A stretch of 64,000 bases of DNA from Delphinus delphis. Lineage: Eukaryota; Chordata; Mammalia; Artiodactyla; Delphinidae. Of the stretch, positions 53,379-64,000 are shown piece by piece. The position numbers were made by a program, and so were the translations under genes. The notes under the pieces were generated by a model. That model was not told the origin of the DNA and did no database searches. It saw only the letters and a program-made list of their open reading frames with translations. Positions within the stretch are counted from its first letter, which is position 1. Every line of letters starts with the position of its first letter. The stretch is taken from NCBI RefSeq assembly GCF_949987515.2, contig NC_082688.1:73722731-73786730 (forward strand), written 5' to 3'.

Positions 53379-54057
53379 TAGTGTATCAGTCAAGATCGTA
53401 TCAGGGGACAGAAAACAAGAGAGAATTTAATGTGAAGGCTTAAGTAGTAGTTAACTTTCAATTAACTATTGCAAAGTGTTAAAAAAAAGAATTCTAAAGT
53501 TTCACAAAAGTATCTACTTTATAAAGTCCTTAGGCCCGAGGGAACAGAGAAGAGGTAGCAATTACTACAATTCAGGAGCTTGGAGGAGGGCTCCAGAGGA
53601 GCTGGAGTTCAGATGTCTAAGGAGCTAGGGCAGCTCCGACCATGCTGGCATCTCTGAGCTGGGAAGAGGGACCCTGTGGGGCAGGGACCCAGACTTCAGA
53701 AGTGGGAGCTGGTGCTGGTGTTTGGAGCAGGGAAGGGCAGCATGAAGCTGGTTCTGCAAGCATTAGAAAACAGCAAACAGGATTCAACGGCTCCTTCGGG
53801 AAGGAACTGCTGCTGACAGGGTGAAGAAGGCCTGCCAGCGTGACTCATAGAACCGCCCGCCGTGGGAAGGAGCTAGTACCTCTTCTCCCTCCAGGCGTGT
53901 GGTCTCTCCCTCGTGTTCGCTCCTGCCAGAGCCTGGTATTAGCCAGCCAGCAAAGCAGGCACCAGATGCTTAGGTCCGAGGCCAGTACACACAGAGGACA
54001 GTGTGGAGGTTGAGGCCAAGAACTCAATAACTAGAACAGATCATTTTCCTGGCCTAA
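53379..54057. repeat. old interspersed repeat inserted into MIR, unassigned
   Basis: Begins tatcagtcaagatcgtatca and contains ggagctggtgctggtgttt and agcctggtattagccagcc. GC-richer than its surroundings. Similar in style to 16020-16535. No coding capacity is supported. Confidence 0.45.
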
Positions 54058-54215
54058 TTCTGCAAATCAAAACCAAGAAGGAAAATCAGGCTTAAGAGGA
54101 TGTAGCCAAAGCAAAGTAACTTGCTTTGAGATAATAAAGCTGGTAAAGCTGGCATTTACATTCAGATATCTTGATGATAAATGTCATACTCTTTTCACTA
54201 GACCACATTTCTTGA
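54058..54215 (-). repeat. MIR, antisense, right piece of a split element
   Basis: caaagcaaagtaacttgcttt, gctggtaaagctggcattta and ctcttttcactagacca match the reverse complement of the MIR 5' side. Confidence 0.55.
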
Positions 54216-54489
54216 TGCCCAACAACTGAAATAACTCACCTAGAATCATGCACTATTGCACTGGCAGAAAACTGAAAAAAAATATTTCTTTTGAAATATC
54301 CAAATTATCATTTTTTTCTGTATATCACACTGACTCAAAAATGTCTCCTGGGGATGAGGAGAGATCAAATTTAGGAGAAAGGAGAAGTCCTGGTTGGGAA
54401 GAGAGGAGGATCTCAAATCCACAGCATGAGGGAGAAAGCTAACCAGGCAGGGGGAACCCCCAAACTGAAAGAATCAAATGCCCCATACA

Positions 54490-54640
54490 TTCATGAACTG
54501 ATTCACTCAACAAACAATTATTGCACGTCTACCTCATTCTAGACACTATTTTAGGTGACGGTGGCTCAGATTTGAATAAAAAATCCTGCTTTCATGCCGT
54601 TAACAATCTAGTAAGGAAGCTAGACAATTAATAATGTGAA
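54490..54640 (-). mobile_element. L2 3' end, antisense
   Basis: attcactcaacaaacaattattgc, tctagacactattttaggtg and cattttaacaatctag-type text are the reverse complement of the L2 3' terminus. Confidence 0.6.
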
Positions 54641-54979
54641 TGGCATATATAGTATGTTAGAAAGTACAGAAAAATAGAGCAAGGAAGAAAGATAAGAAAT
54701 ATCACAGAAGTGCAGGCATTTCTCTGCAGGCTCGCCAGAAAGATCCTCATGGAGGACTGCGTCAGAAGACGGAGAATGAAAAAGGGAGTGTAGCAGGAGA
54801 AGCAGGCATAAGTAGTAGGACATGGTGTTAGAGAAATAACAGAGGACCTGTTCATGTAGGGCCTTGTTTGAAGAAATCCACTGCAACAGATTGTATTATT
54901 GTTCATTAGTAATCGCCACCTCTCCCTGGAGGACAATTTTACTTTCTTTCTCCTTGACATCACGTGTGCCAATGTGACA
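54641..54979. other. probable old repeat continuation
   Basis: atgtagggccttgtttgaag near 54855 is a phrase common in old repeats extending from L2-like 3' ends. No supported gene. Confidence 0.3.
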
Positions 54980-55260
54980 TGCTCTGGTCAGTGATGTGAG
55001 CATACATGGTCTATGTCCCTTCAGACAGAAGCTTTAAGAGCTAGAACATGGTTCGCCGTATTCCCGTTTCCCTTTTTCAGGATCACCAGCTCTATCAGCC
55101 TCGTTCTCGGAGGAGAGCTGATGGGGAACTGAACTTCAGCAAACCTGAAATGGACATGTAAGTGAAGTATGAACTCCACCTGTGTTGTTAAAAGCCACCC
55201 AGGATATCAGTTTGTTACTGCAAAACAATTTGGACTACTTTGGATGACGAATACACTTCT
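54980..55260 (+). repeat. old interspersed repeat, unassigned
   Basis: The closing phrase tgttgttaaaagccacccagg followed by tatcagtttgttactgcaaa is typical of an LTR-like or MER-class 3' end. Confidence 0.4.
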
Positions 55261-56439
55261 TCTACTTATGTATGACTAGTACTCAGTCCTAGTTATTTGT
55301 TTTGCTTTTGTTTTTCTTAAGAATAGCACTGGAGCAGTAAAAAGAATATGTTGAACTTGGTGCTCTAGCGGGTCCACCCTTTTGAGGGAACGCTACTCAG
55401 ATGGACGGTGGTGCTTTCAGTCAAAAAGGGAAAGGTTCAAGTCACAACATTGGTTACTCTCTTTCACACAAACTACCAGTTAAAGAAAAATTCAGAATTC
55501 CATATGGAAGTCATTCTATCTTAAAGAAGTTGGTTGCTGCCAACTTACTCTTTATGGAAGTTATGTGATATAGTATGTTGTTCTAACAATTGGGAGAATC
55601 AAAGAACACAAAAGAGAAAACAGAGAAGAGAAGAAAGTATGTTATGTTCCCCTTTATGCTGCATCCATCCCCACCCAACCTTTTATCTTACAGGCAGCCA
55701 TCAGTCTTCGCAATCTGTCCACTCAGCCTCCCAACCTCACCTAAATGTCTTTACAAATATACCATCTACTGTTTTCTGTCTCTGCATTCTAGCTACAAAC
55801 ACATTAATTCTCCTGAGGAAAAAATGGAGGTGAAGAAAGAGGGAAGTTAGAATATGAAAACATCCTAAGTAAGATGAGATACCAAATATCATGGTGTACC
55901 AACTAAGAATTAGTGATATAATCAAATAAGAGAAATACACTGAAAAACACCATTGGTCTTGCATGCCTCTATTAATATCATGAAGAAATTATCTAAGGCT
56001 ATTTTTATAATATTTCTCTTAATTACATAATACATTCCTTAAGAATAGGAACCTGACTCACTCATTTTTTATCCCCAATAGCTAACTAATATTACTTAAT
56101 AATAGGTAGGCATAGGAAAAAGAAGTCTGTTGAACTAAAATTAAAAACAAAAGTAGAATCAACTGGATCTCTGTAGAAACTGATCTTTTGTTTGAAAATT
56201 TATTAACATTTAATTTGTTTTTCATACCTCTCTCTCTCCCTCCATCTAGCACATGAATTAGCAGTGACATGTCAGAGATACCTAGAAATTTGCATATAAA
56301 TACCTACATGTGGTTATATATATGGCTATATAAATATGAAAATATATACATATATATATAATTTTAAGTATTTTTATGTTTTGTTTCCTATTATATTTGA
56401 TCAAGGCATCAGTTAACTAAAAAGACACAACACTTTTTT
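55261..56439. other. unique DNA, nothing recognised
   Basis: No supported gene. AT dinucleotide runs lie around 56310-56360. Confidence 0.45.
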
Positions 56440-57260
56440 TTTTTTCCTGCAATGCAAGGAAAGCCTGTTGTAAGAATGAACTGATTACTTGAGTAGACAT
56501 CTCAATTTCTGGATCCTTTGATTTTCCTGTCATTTAATACTGAAAGCCAATATTCTCATAAACCCGTAAACTTTATTTTTATTTATTGAATTTCTGGAAA
56601 GTGCATCTGGGGAGGGGTTTGGAGAGAAAAATAATGTGTCTAGAATGTTATTACTAATATATACAGGAGCTGTCATGTTAAGAATGACTACAATGTTGTT
56701 AATATGACTTTAGCAGAATACACATAGCCTCTAAATGGTGACATAAATTACATCCAGTGTTCATATTGCTGCTTGATGCTATTACCTAAGACAATATAAA
56801 TTTTACACTTGAAGTAAGTTGGCTACAGTCTTCAATAAAGAGCCAGCTCTCACACTGCATCTTCTACAGCAAAACAAATTAGGACATTACACTGGTGACA
56901 GATCAAATCCTCACGACGTTGTGTAATCTTCTGGGATTCGTTTCTATTTTGCCCCATTAGCTTTTTCTTATGTAAAAAGAAAATCCCAGATTTGACACTT
57001 TTACAGATGAAACATGAACAGCACTACGTATACGAATGCACGTCTTTCCAATAATTTCGGCTTCACAGATCCTTACTGAATAATGAATTTAAGAGATGGC
57101 AAAAACCATAGGAAGAGACAGGGAAATTCAAATCTATTAGTTATATTATTTATTCCTTTGGAATAGCTTTGATAGGTAAAGCATTTGGAAAATCATTGGC
57201 CTTAAAGATGTAACGGGTACGTTTGGATATTTTTCACAGCGTCTAACCACAATAAATTAA
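56440..57260. other. repeat-free unique DNA, candidate conserved non-coding segment
   Basis: No repeat family is recognisable over about 800 bases. CpGs are retained in AT-rich context (cacgacgttgtgtaatc, acgtatacgaatgcacg, atttcggcttc), which is unusual for neutrally decaying mammalian DNA. This is only a hint of constraint. Confidence 0.3.
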
Positions 57261-57366
57261 TACAGCTTACTTTTAATTTCTTTCAGCTAATAGTTGGTTT
57301 GGAAAAAAGATTAAACAAAGTTTTAAGTATTTTCAATACAACTGAATCCTTAGCATCATCCTTATT

Positions 57367-57575
57367 TATTTATTTATTTTTTTGCGGTACGCGGGCCTCT
57401 CACCGCTGTGGCCCCTCCTGTTTTAGAGCACAGGCTCCGGACGTGGGGGCCCAGCGGCCATGGCCCACGGGCCCAGCCGCTCCGCGGCATATGGGATCCT
57501 CCTGGACCAGGGCATGAACCCATGTCCCCTGCATCGGCAGGCGGATCCCCAACCACTGCGCCACCAGGGAAGCCC
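57367..57575 (-). mobile_element. CHR-type SINE, antisense
   Basis: Tail is (TTTA)n then T; body from gcggtacgcgggcctctc to ccaccagggaagccc. The 13 bp catcatccttatt flanks it at 57354-57366 and 57576-57588. Confidence 0.95.
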
Positions 57576-57668
57576 CATCATCCTTATTGAGTCAAACATT
57601 TCATTTGTCTTCATTGAGTTTTTGTTGTTGTTATTGTTATAATTTTCCATTTTCTTCTCTACTGTCTT

Positions 57669-57871
57669 TTTTTTTTTTTTTGGTGGTACGCGGGCCTCTC
57701 ACTGTTGTGGCCTCTCCCGTTGCGGAACACAGGCTCCAGACGCATAGGCTCAGCGGCCATGGCTCACGGGCCTAGCACTCCGTGGCATGTGGGATCCTCC
57801 CGGACCGGGGCACGAACCCATGTTCCCTGCATTGGCAGGCGGACTCTCAGCCACTGCGCCACCAGGGAAGC
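57669..57871 (-). mobile_element. CHR-type SINE, antisense
   Basis: T-run, ggtggtacgcgggcctctc and body to ccaccagggaagc, with a few bases missing in the centre. The 13 bp tctctactgtctt flanks it at 57656-57668 and 57872-57884. It lies less than 100 bp from the previous SINE, with its own target site. Confidence 0.95.
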
Positions 57872-57896
57872 TCTCTACTGTCTTCTAATAAGGGCA

Positions 57897-57938
57897 TGCA
57901 ATTGCATTTTTTTTTTTTTTTTTGCAATTGCATTTTTT
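57897..57938 (-). mobile_element. tail-only insertion: poly(T) flanked by a direct repeat
   Basis: tgcaattgcattttt at 57897-57911 and again at 57923-57937 flank a short extra T-run. There is no SINE or LINE body between them. Confidence 0.6.
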
Positions 57939-58465
57939 ACCTTCAGTAAAACCTAGCTGAAGACTCCACTAGCCAGAGTGATATTTAGTACTGGAGTTAT
58001 GTAGTTGAGACACATTGTTCCAAGAAAAAAATGGCTTTTAAGATAGGAATAAAAAAGACATAAAATTTGGAGTCATGAATTAGGTTTCATAAAACTGTAC
58101 TAGGATAAAGAAGATGTACAAGTGAGGAAGAGATTACTCAATGTTTTGGCACACATTCAGTTTCAAAATATTTAGAAGAAAAGAGTGACAAAACACAGTC
58201 TTATTTACAATTTTGAATCACTTGGGAAAAAAGCTACAGATCTTTCACCAAACTCTGAAAATAAATTTTTACCTACCTCCTCCTATTTAGCAAATATGTC
58301 TGTTTCCAAAAATTACATTTTTATACTGATGTATAAAATGTACCCTAATGTACATACTTACATATATATGTATATCTTACATTATGGAATGGAAATCCTT
58401 TCTATGCCTTAGAAAATAGTCACATTTCTTTCTCAGTTTGAATCATTTCCAACAATTTATTCTTA
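57939..58465. other. unique DNA, nothing recognised
   Basis: No gene or nameable repeat. Confidence 0.45.
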
Positions 58466-58469
58466 GAAC

Positions 58470-58940
58470 TTTCTTTTTTTTGAAATATAATTGACTTATA
58501 GTATTATATTAGTTTCAGGTGTATAACATAGTGATTCAGTATTTTTATACATTATGAAATAAATCTACTTATATCTGTCACCACACAAAGTTACTAAAAT
58601 TATTACTGATCATATATCCTATGCTGTACATTACATTCCCATGACTTATTTATTTTATAACTGAAGTTTCTACCTCTTAATCCCCTTCCCCTATTTTGCC
58701 CATCCCCTTCCCCTCTGGCAACCACTAGTTTGTTCTCTGTATCTATGAGTCTGTTTCTCTTCTGTTTGTTCACTTGTTTTGTTTTTTAGGTTTTACACAT
58801 AAGTGAAATCATATGGTACTTGTCTTTCTCTGTCTGACTTATTTCACTTAGCATACCACCCTCTAGGTGCATCCATGTTGTTAAAAATGGCAAGATTTTA
58901 TTCTTTTTTATGGCTCAATAACATTCCCCTGTATGTATGT
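58470..58940 (-). mobile_element. L1 3' UTR, antisense, 5' truncated
   Basis: Plus strand reads tttgaaatataattgactta, ggtgtataacatagtgattc, ctctggcaaccactagtttg, tgacttatttcacttagcat and gcatccatgttgttaaaaat. The 3' end is at about 58470; the element stops at a gtatgtatgtatg run (58931-58943), right where Tigger-like sequence begins. Confidence 0.88.
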
Positions 58941-58944
58941 ATGT

Positions 58945-59579
58945 GAAGATTTTCTTTAATGTGCATTTCAGCTGGCATCACTTTCTCTTGGACATCTTCA
59001 TCCTTTCCTTCACAACCACTTTCTTCATTTAAGTCAATAAAAGTCACCTTAACTAAGTTATCTGGCTGCACATCTACCGTTTCCTGAATGGTAGCTCCGT
59101 TAACCATCTAATTGTTAGCTATTTCTTTTATAACTGCATTTACATTCAATTCAGATTTCATGTTAATCTTTATAGCTTTTTGTTTCTTTGCTGCTCTTTC
59201 ATCTTTTTTGGCCAATTTCCTGCTTTGATTATCCACTTTTGTAAAATATCACATGGGTTTATCACTGAGAGCAAGGAGGCAACACAACTACACACTGTTC
59301 TGTCTGAGCAGGAGCTGAGTAACAGATGCACTGTGACCAATCACCAACAGACTTTTAAAGAAGTGATGTGACTGGTCACTCATCATGGTGCACATCTGTT
59401 ATACAGTGATTTGGGGATGGAATAGTTGGCAGCAATGTACTTTATGTAATTACTCACAGTTACTTCAGTTACCATGGTAACTGAAAATTGGACCATATTC
59501 TTTGGAATTGTGTTATTTAATTAAACTATGGTAACTGAAATGTGTGAGTATTAAAAATGTGAAAACTGAAGACCACCTG
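58945..59579 (-). mobile_element. possible pogo/Tigger-like DNA transposon remnant
   Basis: On the minus strand the element starts caggtggtcttcagttttca, directly after TA (59580-59581), as expected for pogo-class ends and their TA target. A further minus-strand stretch at 58898-59107 is open and reads VKVTFIDLNEESGCEGKDED and on, like an acidic transposase-linked segment. The other end was not found. Family assignment is from end structure only. Confidence 0.4.
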
Positions 59580-60039
59580 TATTTGATTAACTGTTTAAAA
59601 CTGTTTTAAAAAGTATGTACCATTTTGCTCTCCATGATCGCCACAGCTAGAGTCTATATATTTGCACACAAAAAATATATTTTTAGGATTTAGATATTCA
59701 AAAAATGCTGCAGATCATTGTGTAAAATGGCTAATAGATATATGTATAGCATCTATAACTTACACAACCACAACACTAAATCTTCAGTAAAGGGATATGT
59801 TATTCTAGCAGGCCGATGACCTTCTCAGCAGTCTCTGGAACTCTGCAATCACTTTAAGGGGCAGATATTAGCCACAGAAAATTCTCTGGGATTTAACCTC
59901 TTTATGATGTTATTCCCTCTAAACCCATGGATCTACATCCTTTTTCTGAGACACTAATCATTAGGAAATAGTCACTGAACTTTTTCTTTTAATGTAACGT
60001 ATCTGTGTTGGACATTATACATTTATAATTTTGAACTTT

Positions 60040-60190
60040 AACAATAATGCTGCAAGGTAGACATTAAGTAGTATCTGGAATTTACAGATAAGGAAACAAA
60101 GGCCCAGAGTCATCAGGTAATGTGCCCGAAGTTACACATGCAGATCTTTGGCCTCCAAATCTGGGATCTCCTCTCTAAGAGGAGTACCAC
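60040..60190 (-). repeat. MIR, antisense
   Basis: atttacagataaggaaacaaagg, cccagagtcatcaggtaatg and gttacacatgcag are the reverse complement of the MIR core. Confidence 0.65.
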
Positions 60191-61029
60191 TCTTCCCAGG
60201 TTGGATAAAGTTTTCAAGGAAAACATAGACATAAACCAGTAGATGGATCCTACCCAAGAAGGATGGGATTAAAACAAACTCTCATTTGTGAATCAGGGCG
60301 CATGGCTAATATCTACCCTTTAGCGCAATGAAGCCTAGAAACAATCAGCTTCCTCCAGATCCACAGCATAAATCTGACCTAACTGTGACTCTACTTTCTC
60401 TTCCTCCACCTCCCTCAATTCTATTGAATATAATTGAGGGACTAAAGTCTTTTCAGAGCTTTTAATAGCCCAAACACTCTGCATAAATGAGCTCACCGGG
60501 TTTTATATAAATAAAAAGGCTTTCAATTTACAGTAGCTTATTTGTTTTCTCTGCGTATTTGTTTTAAGACCATTGCTCATCTTCCTGTAATTGACCAAAC
60601 GATTTATTTTTAAAAATCTAAGTTAAAATTGTAATATATCTTGCAACGTAATATATCCTGAAAGGGAAGATGAAAAGAATAAAACTCATAATTGTATTGT
60701 GAGTTGTACCATATAACATTGCTTTCCAATTTTCTGTGAAATATAAATTTTACTTCTAATTTTGAAATATAACAGATTGTATCTTTTAAATGACTACAGT
60801 AAATGTAGAGGGAAGGAGCTGCATTTGAATTTTTTACTAAATGTCTGCAAAACCAATTAAGAGGAGTGAGGCTTTTATGTGAGTAAATCTTGAAGAGTGT
60901 TCATAGAATACGTGAGAATTTTCTCACCGTAGTTTGAAAATACTGGAGCTAAAGTTGAGGAACTGTGCTTTACTATTTGATGAAGGCTATTTTAAGGCAA
61001 AATAAAACATAAATATTCATTCTTATTTT
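60191..61029. other. unique DNA, nothing recognised
   Basis: No gene or nameable repeat. Confidence 0.45.
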
Positions 61030-62197
61030 CTCCTATAATTATTTTACAGCTTTGTTCTCTGATTATACACATTTCTTCAACTTCTTGCACCCTACCTATA
61101 AGCTCATCTGCAACTATCCCCATCTACCTCTTCCATTCCTGTTTGGCAGGATGTCATTCCTACAGTTAATCTTTCAACCTGTGCCCTGAATCTTATCCTC
61201 TCATTCCCTCGTTCCATCAACTTTCCCTCCACTCTTCTGCATTCTCCATTCTTCTGCACCTTTCTCTCTCCTTGCTCTTGGTCCTCACTGTATACACTAG
61301 CTCAAGTCTGAAACTGGATTCTGATCCTATTTCCCCACTGAAATTACTCAAGAAAAATCATCAGTAACTTCCAAAAGGCTAAATACTATGCATATATTTC
61401 AAATCCTATCTTTCTGGGCCTTTTTCCAGAATTGGACCCTAGTGATGACCCTTTCCTTGAAAGTCTTTTGTTTCTATGATGCATCTTCCTGGTTTTCTCC
61501 TTCCTAAAATTACCATTCCTTTAACCTCCTTCACATTTTTTCCACCTTGACTTTTATCTGTTTGTGCCCTTGACTGTCCTCTGCTCTCACTCTATACAAA
61601 CTTCTAAATGATCTTATCCTACTTGTTCTTTCGTCTAACACGGTTATGATAGAAATCCCATGCACACCCTATCCAGACCTCTCTCATAAGCTCCAAATCA
61701 TAATCTTAAAATGCCTCTTTTACATCATCAGGCACTTCAGTCTCAATTCCCCTCTTCCTTCCAAAGCTGCTCTTCCGTTTCCTTATCTAAGTTAACTGTA
61801 CCACTATCTACCCAGTTCCCGAAGTTAATAATGTCAAAGTGTTCTTAACTCGTTGACTCTTTTCCTCATATATCACATCTACTCAGTTACTGATGTCTAC
61901 TGATTCTACCACTTGTCTCTCAAATCTCCTTCCTCCTCTCTATTTCCACTTCCATTGTCTACGTGGGGCCCTTATTATTTTGGGAGTTGATAACTGCAAT
62001 GACATCAACCTTTATCTACTTCTTCCCCTAAATCTATCTTTACTCTGCCATTGGAATGATTTTTAAAAACACCATTATTGTGCTTAAAATTCACCAGTTG
62101 TCCCAATTGTATTCTGGATAAATTTTGATCTCCCCATCAGTTGGACCAGCTTCTTTCTGTACCCCGCCTGCCTTCTAGCTTTTTCTCCTGCTGTGGG

Positions 62198-62295
62198 GAT
62201 AATGCTGCAAGGTAAGTATTAAGTATTATTTCAGATGAGGAAATAAAGGCCCACAATCATAGTAATTTACCCAGAGTCACACAACTGGGAGATGC
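62198..62295 (-). repeat. MIR fragment, antisense, within L2 tract
   Basis: tcagatgaggaaataaaggccc, tttacccagagtcacacaactgg are the reverse complement of the MIR core. Confidence 0.65.
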
Positions 62296-62592
62296 TCCTC
62301 TCACCCTCCTGTGAAGATACACACATCCTCTGTACCAGCCACACCGACTTACTGGCAAGGCTTCGAAGGTGTGCTGCTCTTACATATTTCTCTGATTGGA
62401 ACAAGGCCTTCCTCTTGCTGGAATATTTGTCCTCACACATTCCCTTCACTGCTTTCAGGAAACAGCTCCAGTGTCACCCCTTCTCTGAATCATTTTCTAA
62501 TGTCCCAATGATGACATAACACATGTTCCTTCTGCTTCTTCTTCCTACTTCAGTAACATTTAAACATCCCCTGGTTTTGGTATTTATCCTGT

Positions 62593-62615
62593 TTTTTTTT
62601 TTTTTTTTTTTTTTT
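62593..62615 (-). repeat. poly(T) tract
   Basis: Run of about 23 T within the L2 3' part, with no attached SINE body. Confidence 0.85.
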
Positions 62616-62740
62616 AATATGGTCCTCAGTTTATTGTCTCCCATGCTAAACTGTAACTCTTTCAACATTGTGAGTGCCTCGTCTCTGTGTCTTCTGTTTT
62701 GTGTACAGTGCCTGGAATTTGACAGGGCCTCAGTTCTAAT

Positions 62741-64000
62741 TTTTAATACACTGAAAAACAGAAAAATCACTGATTTTTCTTATTTGTAAAATGAACTTGG
62801 GCCTACAAAATCACTCAGGTCCATTCTGTGACACTGTGATTACTACTCCTGTGTATTTGTGTAAAGTTCTGTATACATACTTGAAATGTGCAACTATTCT
62901 AGGGCCTGTAATATAGTGCACTTGGGTTACATTTTATTTCTTTAGGACACATGGGTATTGAATAATTTTACTGCTGTTATGTATATGCATGGGTTTGCAT
63001 AACTGAGTTTAAACATGGTCATTGACAGACAAGGCAGACAGAGGTAGAATGTATACAAAAGAGAATTCCAGCTGAATGCTATGTATATTAGGCTATAAAT
63101 CTGACACTCAAATAGCTAGTGGGTTTAGTCAATTAAATAAAACTATAGGCCAGTTTGGTGGGAAAAAAAAAGTTGAAGAGCACTTCAAGTTAGTAATTTC
63201 ACTAAATGTACTCATTCTTCACTAAATTATTTATTTGACCAAATAAATCAAAATTATCCATGTCCCCAAAACTCATGGGATTATGTACATATATTTTACA
63301 TAGTAGTTGAAAGTATTAGAAGACACAAAAATATTTATTTTTGAACGAATAAATCTAGAGATAAAAAACCATGCAGATTTCCTCACAGGCTGTCACATTC
63401 AGATACCCCCAGATCTTAAAATAGGCAGGGATCTAGAAAAGAAATTTGGTTTAGAGATAAAAACTGTTTGACTTGAGATCCCTAGTTATTGTCATGTGTA
63501 ACATATTCAAAGACAAATAAGTTTCTCAAAATCAAATTTGATAGGCACTCTGTTTATAGGTTTTGTCTAATCTGGGTAGCAGATTCTTGATTCTGATGAA
63601 AAAGTGATGTCCACTATTTCCAGGTATAAACATATAGCAATAGGATATTAACGCAAAAGCATATAAAGTTCGAAGCCATGATATGTAACTGGAAAAACAT
63701 AATATTTACTTGTTAATTTATGTAGGCATTTTACTACACGCAAACAGAACCTATGGGGAATCACATAGCTATGTAAATGCTGCATAGTAAACTGCATTTA
63801 TAATAAGGAAGAAAAATGGAACCAAGACCAAATAAGTATAGACAATCAATATAGAGGCAGGAAAATGTTGAAAACTCAAAATCTAGGCAATGAGGCCCTG
63901 CATACTTGCTCAAAGACGACAAACAATTAGTTCTAAGTTCTCTAGAGCAGCAGAAGAAAATAAAAATCAGTAACACAAGTCACAGCATGTGTAGTGTGGA
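62741..64000. other. AT-rich unique DNA, nothing recognised
   Basis: No gene or nameable repeat up to the window edge. Confidence 0.5.

Larger units (their letters stand above)
61030..62740 (+). mobile_element. L2-like LINE, ORF2 to 3' end, sense, with nested MIR
   Basis: Pyrimidine-rich sequence follows the L2 reverse transcriptase and 3' regions (aatcatcagtaacttccaaa, ttcctggttttctccttcct, actgatgtctactgattctacc, aactgcaatgacatcaacc). The 3' end near 62650-62730 contains gtacagtgcctggaatttgac. All frames are broken. Confidence 0.5.

Overview
This is a gene-poor, AT-rich piece of a mammalian nuclear genome, most likely from a cetacean. The organism call rests on nine near-identical copies of a roughly 200 bp tRNA-derived SINE. 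Its head (gcttccctggtggcgcagtgg), its body and its A-rich tail match the CHR-type (CHR-2-like) SINEs of whales and dolphins. Most copies still have recognisable target-site duplications, so they are young. The older background is ordinary for a placental mammal: MIR, L2, L1M fragments, MaLR LTRs, hAT-Charlie elements and a probable Tigger remnant.

Only one protein-coding gene can be supported. It is TUSC1 (tumour suppressor candidate 1), a single-exon gene on the minus strand at 22611-23225, inside a CpG island of about 1.3 kb (22340-23600). In humans TUSC1 lies alone in a large gene desert on 9p21, which fits what is seen here: no other convincing exon, tRNA, rRNA or conserved small RNA was found. 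A second, much smaller CpG-dense block lies at 30715-30935, about 7.5 kb upstream of TUSC1 in its own reading direction, and has no assigned gene or repeat.

Layout. 1-10.3 kb: unique AT-rich DNA with a MaLR LTR (2.07-2.6 kb), an old sense L1 (4.15-5.8 kb), MIR, L2 and a hAT element. 10.3-16.5 kb: an antisense L1 with a CCTT microsatellite, the first SINE, and an L2 tract containing another old repeat with a 65 bp tandem duplication. 17.9-19.4 kb: L1 debris, old repeats and two antisense SINEs. 20-25 kb: TUSC1 and its flanks. 26-33.5 kb: SINE, MLT1-type LTR, MIR, hAT, the small CpG block, and an L2 split by a SINE. 33.5-38.3 kb: mostly unique sequence. 38.3-43.2 kb: MIR, MER5A, L2 with a (CA)n tract, and an ancient unassigned repeat. 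45.96-46.43 kb: a solo class I ERV LTR. 49.6-52 kb: L1 3' sequence carrying a SINE, then a SINE joined to an inverted (twin-primed) L1. 53.3-55.3 kb: nested old repeats. 56.4-57.3 kb: unique sequence with retained CpGs. 57.35-57.94 kb: two SINEs and a tail-only insertion. 58.5-59.6 kb: L1 3' end abutting a Tigger-like remnant. 60-62.7 kb: MIR and L2.

No new multi-gene system is visible. The most interesting items are small: the unexplained CpG block near TUSC1, several unusual retrotransposition products, and local duplications. Repeat names are assigned from remembered consensus features, not from a database search. Boundaries of old repeats are approximate.
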